Shown: positions 1-5,672 of the stretch, piece by piece
How the letters are laid out: the number at the start of each line of letters is the position of its first letter
Position numbering within the stretch: the stretch's first letter is position 1
Source: Opitutales bacterium
Lineage (GTDB): Bacteria > Verrucomicrobiota > Verrucomicrobiia > Opitutales > JAFGAQ01
DNA: 7,214 bases
Direction of reading: 5' to 3'
Assembly: GCA_028704125.1 (NCBI GenBank)
Contig: JAQVLM010000155.1
Span: 1 to 7,214 of the forward strand
Notes under the pieces: generated by a model
Databases searched by the model: none
What the model was told of the DNA's origin: nothing
Seen by the model: only the letters and a program-made list of their open reading frames with translations
Made by a program: the position numbers and the translations under genes

Positions 1-372
1 GGACCGTTGAAAATCCGCACGTTTCACCGATCGGTGGATGATTTGTTGCGGGATGGCCATCCGACAGGCGAAGCATCGGATACTGTCAGCTATGATATGG
101 TCTACTCATTCAGTCTGTTTGACTATTTGCCGGACCGTATTGGCGAGAAGCTGGTCCGTTCGATTTCGGGATGGCTGAGACCAGGTGGGCGGATTACGTT
201 GGCGGGGATGGATAAGAGCAATCCAAACCGTGCCCAGATGGAGCATCTGATGGAGTGGTATTTGATGTATCGGGATGAGCGGACCCTGGGATTGATGGTT
301 CCATCCGGAATGAAGAAGGCGATTCAGTTGGATAACACCGGAATCAACATGATGCTCGATATCACCGCTTAG
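1..372 (+). CDS. SAM-dependent methyltransferase, PhcB-like, C-terminal part (5' end outside window)
   Basis: The reading frame is open to the first base of the window, so only the last 123 residues are present; the TTG at base 7 is not a credible start. What is visible is the back half of a class I methyltransferase fold: a strand and acidic turn (YDMVYSFSLFDYLPDR), then a helix and the LRPGG turn that commonly precedes the late strand of these enzymes. It is followed by SNPNRAQMEHLMEWYLMYRD and a C-terminal DNTGINMMLDI strand. The FDYL, SNPNR, EWYL.YRD and TGIN elements resemble, from memory, the PhcB-type methyltransferases that make 3-hydroxy fatty acid methyl ester signals. The SAM-binding GxGxG loop would lie upstream and cannot be checked. 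The gene ends five bases before a membrane histidine kinase, consistent with one transcript and with a signal synthase next to its sensor. Methyltransferase identity is fairly sure; the PhcB assignment and substrate are inference. Confidence 0.8.
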   Translation, partial: GPLKIRTFHRSVDDLLRDGHPTGEASDTVSYDMVYSFSLFDYLPDRIGEKLVRSISGWLRPGGRITLAGMDKSNPNRAQMEHLMEWYLMYRDERTLGLMVPSGMKKAIQLDNTGINMMLDITA

Positions 373-377
373 CGTGC

Positions 378-2972
378 ATGGCTGTAATTCCTGCAGGACA
401 TGAGGGATGGTCCGCCTCGTTTGAAGAGGTGAACCGGCGTTTCCGTCTCCAACGCTTGAAATGGGCGATCGTGGTATCGGTAGCCGTCTACCTGTTGGCA
501 GCGACTTTGGATGTGTTTTACTATCCCGGGAAGCAGTTGGAGTTCTGGGTGGTTCGGGCGGGACTAAGCGTGATCCTGTTGGGGATTCTTTGGTTGTTGA
601 TGACGCCAAATGGAATCCGGCATGTGGTGAAGTGTGGATTGGCGTGGGCTTTGATTCTCGGGGTGGCGATCAACTACATGATTTTCAGCACGGATGGCGC
701 GAGTTCCCCCTACTATGCGGCTTTGCATTTGGTGGTTCTCGGGATGGGTTTCATGATGGTATGGACCGTGTCCGAGACGCTGGTTACGGCATTCGGGATC
801 ATTGCCCTGTATTGGGTTGCATGTTGGGGTAATGAGGTGGCGATGGGAGGCTCGGTTGAACTCAAGGATCTGTATCTCGGATCCTTTTTTCTAACGGCCA
901 CCTCCATTATAAGTGCGATATCGGCCCATTTTTCGATGATTTCGCGGCGGCAGGATCATCTGCTCACTTGCCAATTGGATGAGCAGAACAGGCGACTTCA
1001 GGAGCTGGATCGGCAAAAGTCGGATTTCTTTGCGAATATCAGTCACGAACTGCGGACACCCTTGACGTTGGTCTATGCTCCGATCGAGAGAATGCTCCGT
1101 GATTCCGGGTCTTTGCCGGGCAAAGCACATGAAGAGCTGATGTTGGCGCATCGCAATACCCTGCGCTTGCTCAAGCTCATCAACGAAGTGCTGGATATTC
1201 TAAAGCTGGATCAGGGATCCATGGTGTTGCGCCGGCAGCGGGTGGTGATTTCGGACTATGTGCGCGGTGTGGTGCGATCGGTTTCCCATCTCGGTTTGGC
1301 AAAGGGAATCCGGGTCGAGATTGAGACCCGGGAGGAAGCCCTGGAGATGTATGTGGATCCGGATCGTTTCGAGAAGGTATTGTTGAACCTCGTGGTCAAT
1401 GCGATCAAGTTCAGCAAAGAAGGCGGAGTGGTGCAGGTGCGCTGGTCGACAGATGGGCCGGATCTCCGCTTTGAGGTCGAGGATCATGGTATCGGTATAC
1501 CGGTGGCTTCTCATCAGCGGGTTTTTGAGCGGTTTTTTCAGGTGGATAGTTCGACGACCCGGCGCTATGGGGGAACCGGATTGGGATTGGCTCTTGCCCA
1601 TGAGCTGGTCGAACGCCACGGAGGCCGGATCTCCTTCAAAAGCGAAGAAGGTCGCGGAACGGTTTTCTCGGTGTGGATTCCTGCGGGTATCCCTTCCTGT
1701 CCGTTGGCCGAGCTGGAGGGGAGCGGATGTTCTTCCGAGCCCATGCAGGAGGTGTTCAAGACCGCTGACAGGTTTTTGAATCTGGATGTTGGGGATGGCT
1801 TGCCAAAAGGGGCTCAGGCGGGCTGTGGAGAACACCGTATTCTCGTGGTGGATGATGAGGCGGACATGCGGCGGTTTCTGCTCAACAACCTGAAGGATTC
1901 GTTCAGAATCAGTTTGGCAGCCAATGGAAAGGATGCGCTCGAGTTGGCGCGCGATCTTCATCCGAACCTGATGATCCTGGATTGGATGATGCCCGAGATG
2001 GACGGGCTTGAGGTCTGCCAGCGTATCAAATCCGACGAAGCCACCCGTGACATCCGTGTGATTATGCTCACCGCAAGGAGTGACGAAGTTTCGAAAATCC
2101 AGGCTTTGGAAAGTGGTGCGGATGATTTTCTTCTCAAACCGTTCAGTTCGATCGAGTTGATTGCACGTGTCCGCAGCTGTCTGCGGGAGGCGGATTTACG
2201 GAATGACCTGCGGGATCAGAATGTTTATCTCAAAAAGACGCTGGCTGACCTTGAATCGACCCGGCTGCAGTTGGTTCATAGCGAGAAAATGGCGGGGATC
2301 GGATGCCTCGCGTCCGGTATCCTGCATGAGATCAACAATCCGTTGAACTACATGCTCACGGCATTGGATCTGGGGATTGGGTCCGCAAACCGTCTGGATT
2401 CAGGAAACCTGCCGGATTTGTTGGCGGATGTGAAGCGCGGGGCGGAGCGGATACAGGAGATCGTGTCGAATCTTGGGGTTTTCGCCTTGTCGGAAAACTC
2501 GGACCGCAAGTCTCCGTGTGCGATGGGTGAGCTGGCCAGCAAGGCTGTCCAGATGCTGCCTCCCGATTTGCCGCGAAACCGGATCACGGTGGATATTCCC
2601 GGGGATTTGGTGATTGTGGGCTTTCAGACCCAGTTGGTTCATGTTTTGTTGAACCTGCTCCGGAATGCGATGGATGCGGTTTCTGGAGATTCCTACCGCG
2701 ATCGTGCCAAGGTGATCTTGTGTGCGAGCCGGATGGACTCCGACAAGATCCGTGTTTCCGTGGAGGACAACGGATGCGGTATTCCGGAATCCAACATGAA
2801 ACGTATTTTTGAACCATTCTTCACAACCAAGGATGTAAATCAGGGGACCGGACTGGGCCTGAGTGTCTGTCATTCGATCATCAAGGCGCATGGCAGCGAT
2901 CTCGCGGTCAGGAGTCGCGTCGGAGAGGGCAGTTGTTTCAGTTTTGAGTTGCCCGACAAGGACATCTGTTAG
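378..2972 (+). CDS. Membrane hybrid histidine kinase with two kinase cores (PhcS-PhcR-like fusion)
   Basis: The 864-residue protein has a short cytoplasmic N-terminus and about six hydrophobic helices (roughly residues 29-48, 56-76, 86-104, 112-130, 132-150, 165-185) with no large extracellular domain, so it probably senses a lipophilic or membrane-borne signal. A short coiled segment leads to the first kinase core: H-box SHELRTP with H223, N-box near N341, G1 box EDHGIGI at 369-375 and G2 GGTGLGLA at 398-405. A receiver follows (about 486-602) with acidic D492/D493, phospho-acceptor D535 in LDWMMPEMDG, T565 and K587. A second kinase core then has H650 in LHEINNPL, N763, DNGCGI at 797-802 and GTGLGLS at 823-829. 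All expected catalytic residues of both cores and the receiver are present. The ATG lies five bases after the methyltransferase stop with no clear Shine-Dalgarno, suggesting translational coupling. In phc operons the sensor kinase and the receiver-kinase are separate genes; here they look fused. Ligand and direction of phosphotransfer are unknown. Confidence 0.92.
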   Translation: MAVIPAGHEGWSASFEEVNRRFRLQRLKWAIVVSVAVYLLAATLDVFYYPGKQLEFWVVRAGLSVILLGILWLLMTPNGIRHVVKCGLAWALILGVAINYMIFSTDGASSPYYAALHLVVLGMGFMMVWTVSETLVTAFGIIALYWVACWGNEVAMGGSVELKDLYLGSFFLTATSIISAISAHFSMISRRQDHLLTCQLDEQNRRLQELDRQKSDFFANISHELRTPLTLVYAPIERMLRDSGSLPGKAHEELMLAHRNTLRLLKLINEVLDILKLDQGSMVLRRQRVVISDYVRGVVRSVSHLGLAKGIRVEIETREEALEMYVDPDRFEKVLLNLVVNAIKFSKEGGVVQVRWSTDGPDLRFEVEDHGIGIPVASHQRVFERFFQVDSSTTRRYGGTGLGLALAHELVERHGGRISFKSEEGRGTVFSVWIPAGIPSCPLAELEGSGCSSEPMQEVFKTADRFLNLDVGDGLPKGAQAGCGEHRILVVDDEADMRRFLLNNLKDSFRISLAANGKDALELARDLHPNLMILDWMMPEMDGLEVCQRIKSDEATRDIRVIMLTARSDEVSKIQALESGADDFLLKPFSSIELIARVRSCLREADLRNDLRDQNVYLKKTLADLESTRLQLVHSEKMAGIGCLASGILHEINNPLNYMLTALDLGIGSANRLDSGNLPDLLADVKRGAERIQEIVSNLGVFALSENSDRKSPCAMGELASKAVQMLPPDLPRNRITVDIPGDLVIVGFQTQLVHVLLNLLRNAMDAVSGDSYRDRAKVILCASRMDSDKIRVSVEDNGCGIPESNMKRIFEPFFTTKDVNQGTGLGLSVCHSIIKAHGSDLAVRSRVGEGSCFSFELPDKDIC

Positions 2973-2986
2973 CATCCTCCAATTAC

Positions 2987-2998
2987 CCGAAAGGCAAT
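2987..2998 (+). promoter_or_regulatory. Weak ribosome binding site before the 411-aa receiver gene
   Basis: In the 26-base gap between the kinase stop and the next ATG, GAAAGG (2989-2994) lies four bases upstream of the start. It is a partial Shine-Dalgarno match with rather short spacing. It supports the ATG at 2999 as the start, because the receiver core begins a few residues later. No promoter-like pair is evident in the gap. Confidence 0.3.
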
Positions 2999-4234
2999 AT
3001 GAACCAATTGAGCCCCTACAAGATTCTTTACGTGGACGACGAACCCATGTCCCTGAAATACTTTGTTCAGGCCTTGGAAGGAAAATACGAGGTGATCACG
3101 GCCAGCAGCGCGGATGAGGGATTGGCCAAGCTCCAACGTCACAGTCGGGAGGTGGCGGTATTGATCACAGACCAACGCATGCCAGGGAAGATGGGCATGG
3201 AACTGCTCAAGCAGGCCAAGGCATACTACCCGAATGTGGTGAGGATTCTTACCACCGCCTATTCCGATGTGAATTCCGCGATACAGGCGATGAACCAGGG
3301 TGCTGTCTACCAATACATCAACAAGCCGTGGGATCTTGAGGACCTGTTGGCGGTGATCCGGCGGGCCATGCAGTTTTTCATGCTCAAGCGTGAGCGTGAT
3401 TTGCTCGCACGCGAAAAACTCTCGTCCATCCAGCGGATGGCGCTGATCAGCAAGGTGCAGAGCCTCCTGATTTTTGCTTCCACACGTGCGGATTCCCTTT
3501 GCAATCCCCGGAGCGCGGTGGATGCGTATGTGGCCAGTGTCCGGGTGGATCCCGGCGTGGTTGTGGATTTCCAAAAGTATTTTGGGCGTCAAACCGGTCG
3601 CTTCGACAATCAAATGAAGAACCTGACCTTGGTCGAAAAGTTGATATCGGGTTCATTGGGGGAAATCGAGAGAGAGGAGGGCCCGCTCCATGCGATCAAA
3701 TTGATCGAATCTTTGTCGAGAATCCGGGAGGATTTTCCCCAGATCATCTACTCGGTGAGGCTTTCGGGGTCGGACAATGGGGATGCGCCATTACGTCCCC
3801 GTTGCAAAATGCTGCACGAATCCCTCAGGCGTATGCTTGAGTTGTGGTTGGCTTCCTCTTCGGAAAAGAAGATCATTGAGGTGTCCGAAAAGACCATCGA
3901 AGGTGGCAAAGACTCGGGCGAGAGTATTTTCCGGATCAAGTGTGGTTTGGTTTCGGACAACACGGACTACGATCCCGTCCGCGATGACAAAACCCTGTTC
4001 AATGGCTCGAATCTGGATGAGGAAATGGACATGGCGTGGATCAACCTTCTTTTCATGGTCGCTCACACAGGTGGACGGGTGGAAACCGATTGGCTCACGC
4101 GGGAGCGTTTTCAGTTTTTCCTGAAGTATCCGGCCGAAGGCAAAGCCCCGAAGAAAGACGTCACCAGTGAGGCGGTGATGGATCGCCTTTTCGCGCAGTT
4201 CGAAAAGTGGAACTTGGCCGAGCAGGATGCCTGA
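2999..4234 (+). CDS. Receiver-domain response regulator, PhcQ-like, with possible degenerate kinase-like C-terminus
   Basis: Residues about 7-125 form a complete receiver domain: acidic pair D13/D14, phospho-acceptor D58 in ITDQRMPG, TT at 85-86, and the KPW motif at 109-111 within YINKPWD. TDQRMPG together with Y.YI.KPWD is typical of the receivers found in RpfG-like and PhcQ-like regulators. A charged helix (about 125-145) leads into about 260 residues without an HD-GYP, GGDEF or helix-turn-helix motif. Two stretches hint at a decayed histidine kinase. Residues 144-180 sit where a DHp helix would be but have no HE.RNP-type box. Residues 341-376 (from EEMDMAWINLLF through HTGGRVETD) are placed like the G2 helix and final strands of an HATPase domain, but no glycine-rich ATP lid is seen. 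The output is therefore probably protein-protein rather than DNA binding. The gene follows the kinase after 26 bases in the same direction and is the last gene of the operon. The receiver is certain; PhcQ equivalence is inferred from position and architecture. Confidence 0.88.
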   Translation: MNQLSPYKILYVDDEPMSLKYFVQALEGKYEVITASSADEGLAKLQRHSREVAVLITDQRMPGKMGMELLKQAKAYYPNVVRILTTAYSDVNSAIQAMNQGAVYQYINKPWDLEDLLAVIRRAMQFFMLKRERDLLAREKLSSIQRMALISKVQSLLIFASTRADSLCNPRSAVDAYVASVRVDPGVVVDFQKYFGRQTGRFDNQMKNLTLVEKLISGSLGEIEREEGPLHAIKLIESLSRIREDFPQIIYSVRLSGSDNGDAPLRPRCKMLHESLRRMLELWLASSSEKKIIEVSEKTIEGGKDSGESIFRIKCGLVSDNTDYDPVRDDKTLFNGSNLDEEMDMAWINLLFMVAHTGGRVETDWLTRERFQFFLKYPAEGKAPKKDVTSEAVMDRLFAQFEKWNLAEQDA

Positions 4235-4258
4235 AGCAATCCCCATGGGGGATCAGGC
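4229..4258. terminator. Inverted repeat between convergent genes, possible bidirectional terminator
   Basis: GCCTGA at 4229-4234 is the reverse complement of TCAGGC at 4253-4258. Between them CCCCATGGGG (4241-4250) is itself palindromic and can form an inner stem with a small loop. The outer arms contain both stop codons: each flanking protein ends Ala-stop, encoded GCCTGA. Neither side has a T-run, so it is not a textbook intrinsic terminator. With only 18 bases between the two coding regions it is the only visible candidate for stopping convergent transcripts. Confidence 0.4.
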
Positions 4259-5101
4259 CTTCAAGCATTCCGGATGCAGCACATAATGTCCCACCCTCGT
4301 GGTTGGGCCGGTCATGGTCAGGCTGAAATCATCATCGACTTGAATGGACAATGATCCGCCGGGCATGTGCACCGTGATATCCCGGTCGCAGAGACCGAGT
4401 TTTCTGGCAATCACAGCGCATGCGCAACTGCTGGTGCCGGATGCGAGTGTGTAGCCGGCACCCCGTTCCCAGATCTCGATCTGGATGTTGGATCGGTCGA
4501 TCACCTTGAGAAGTTGCATGTTGATGCGGTTGGGGAACATCGGGTGGTGCTCGACCGAAGATCCGATCCTTTTCGCCAGTTCAGCACTGATGGTGTCCAG
4601 AGGGATGACGCAGTGGGGGTTCCCGACTGAGACCGCACAGAACTCCCAGGTATTGCCATCCACCTCAATGGGCATGCGGATGACTTCGGAATCGGGGTCA
4701 GCGGTTTTTACAGGAATGCGTCCGGCCTTGAATTCAGCCCGGCCCATGCTGACCTTGATTCTCTGTCCCTTGTCATGGACTTCGGCCGATACCAATCCAC
4801 CCAGTGTTTCCAGGGTGAAGGATTCCCCTTCGGATACCCTGCCGGTGTCGAACAGGAAGCGGCAGAAAATGCGGATCCCGTTGCCGCTTTTCTCGGCTTC
4901 ACTGGCGTCCGGATTGAAGATGCGCAAACGGAAGCGGGCTTGGTTTGAGGGAAGCGGTCCGAGCAGAATCCCGTCGGACCCAAGTCCGAAATTCCGGTGG
5001 CAGACCCGTTCGATTCCCTGTGCGTCGAGATCAAACGGGAGGCGTTCCGGATCGTAGACGAGGTAATCGTTTCCCAGAGCGTGGTATTTGTGAAATTCCA
5101 T
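4253..5101 (-). CDS. dapF: Diaminopimelate epimerase homologue with both catalytic cysteines replaced by serine
   Basis: This is a full-length member of the DapF family (282 residues; family usually about 270-285). DapF interconverts LL- and meso-diaminopimelate in lysine and peptidoglycan synthesis using two cysteines as acid and base. Family landmarks are clear: HALGNDYLV at 7-15, NFGLGSDGIL at 37-46, FNPDASEAE at 62-70 then SGNGIR at 72-77, GNPHCV at 160-165, FPNRINM at 189-195, and ERGAGYTLASGTSSC at 212-226. In canonical enzymes the last parts read CGNGxR and GETLACGTG. Here residues 72 (AGC) and 221 (TCC) are serine, and the usual Glu of GET is Tyr217. The start is firm: the N-terminal motif begins at once, and the frame upstream runs only about nine codons to a stop with no other ATG. 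No Shine-Dalgarno is seen. The fold is intact, so this could be a divergent functional enzyme, an epimerase for another amino acid, or an inactive paralogue. The family is sure; the activity is uncertain. Confidence 0.88.
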   Translation of the reverse strand: MEFHKYHALGNDYLVYDPERLPFDLDAQGIERVCHRNFGLGSDGILLGPLPSNQARFRLRIFNPDASEAEKSGNGIRIFCRFLFDTGRVSEGESFTLETLGGLVSAEVHDKGQRIKVSMGRAEFKAGRIPVKTADPDSEVIRMPIEVDGNTWEFCAVSVGNPHCVIPLDTISAELAKRIGSSVEHHPMFPNRINMQLLKVIDRSNIQIEIWERGAGYTLASGTSSCACAVIARKLGLCDRDITVHMPGGSLSIQVDDDFSLTMTGPTTRVGHYVLHPECLKA

Positions 5102-5216
5102 GAGCGTGAAGATGTCGGTTGAGAGCGCTTATCACAATTCGAAAAAAAACGCGGGGTTTCCGGAAGCGAAAGGTTGATCGCCATTGACACAGGCGGCTCT
5201 TCGGAACGCTTGGGAG
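5102..5216 (-). other. Intergenic gap between the OsmC gene and dapF
   Basis: This 115-base spacer is the largest non-coding stretch in the window. On the minus strand it has a run of eight T (plus-strand A-run at 5142-5149) about 67 bases after the OsmC stop and about 40 bases before the dapF ATG. Only a weak TTTC/GAAA stem precedes the run. The spacing leaves room for a separate dapF promoter, but no convincing -35/-10 pair is visible on the minus strand. Confidence 0.4.
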
Positions 5217-5636
5217 CTACTGCGCCAATTGGCCCCAGGAAAAACTTACGCAGCGCTCAATATCCGGATGGAGGCTGTGCTGCATGGGGCAGTTTCTGGC
5301 CGCATCCACAAGTGCAGCTTTTGTTTCCGGATCGGGTTCAAACGGAACGTTCACGTCGATGATCAACTGGCTGATCCGGCGGGGAAGGTCCGGTGACATG
5401 ATCTTGTCCACCCGGATCCTCATCCCGCTGATATCGATGCCGAGATCCCTTGCGCGAATGCCCATGATCGTTGCCATGCAGCTTCCTGTGGCGGTGGCAC
5501 AAAGGTCGGTTGGTGAAAACGCTTCCCCTTTTCCCTGATTGTCAACGGGTGCGTCGGTGAGGAGTCGGGAGGATGAGGGGCAGTGGACCGCTTCACAGCG
5601 GAGGTCTCCCTTGTATGAAATCTGGATCGATACCAT
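5217..5636 (-). CDS. OsmC/Ohr-family protein
   Basis: A 139-residue protein, the usual length for the OsmC family of small cytoplasmic thiol peroxidases that reduce organic hydroperoxides. The two family cysteines are at the expected places: C53 in ATATGSCMA at the start of the central helix and C116 in NCPMQHSL near the C-terminus. Additional cysteines occur at 14, 19, 46 and 129. The N-terminal strand (SISYKG-like, residues 3-10), the TDAPVDNQGKGEAFSPTDL segment before the helix, and the DLGIDISGM turn fit the general OsmC fold rather than Ohr specifically. The gene sits 36 bases downstream of ettA on the same strand and may share its transcript. The ATG at 5636 has no evident Shine-Dalgarno upstream. 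Peroxidase activity is inferred from the cysteine pair; many OsmC relatives of this subtype have no tested substrate. Confidence 0.88.
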   Translation of the reverse strand: MVSIQISYKGDLRCEAVHCPSSSRLLTDAPVDNQGKGEAFSPTDLCATATGSCMATIMGIRARDLGIDISGMRIRVDKIMSPDLPRRISQLIIDVNVPFEPDPETKAALVDAARNCPMQHSLHPDIERCVSFSWGQLAQ

Positions 5637-5672
5637 AAGGATGTTATTGGGTGGTTGATATTCAGATGTGTG

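Noticed and set aside
1200..1961. A 253-codon open frame antisense to the hybrid kinase
   Set aside because: It lies wholly opposite the conserved kinase and receiver coding sequence, its translation has no recognisable domain, and it is explained by codon bias of the real gene.
2969..3613. A 214-codon antisense frame opposite the receiver protein
   Set aside because: It overlaps the clear receiver domain coded on the other strand, and its residue composition looks like a shadow frame.
4253..5101. Calling the epimerase a pseudogene because the catalytic cysteines are missing
   Set aside because: The frame is intact over the full family length with all other landmarks conserved, which argues for selection on the protein.
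5142..5180. Intrinsic terminator after the OsmC gene (eight T on the minus strand)
   Set aside because: The T-run is real, but the only stem before it is a weak four-pair TTTC/GAAA, not a GC-rich hairpin.
5184..5212. Plus-strand promoter starting with TTGACA at 5184
   Set aside because: The -35 match lacks a -10 hexamer at proper spacing, and no plus-strand gene lies downstream.
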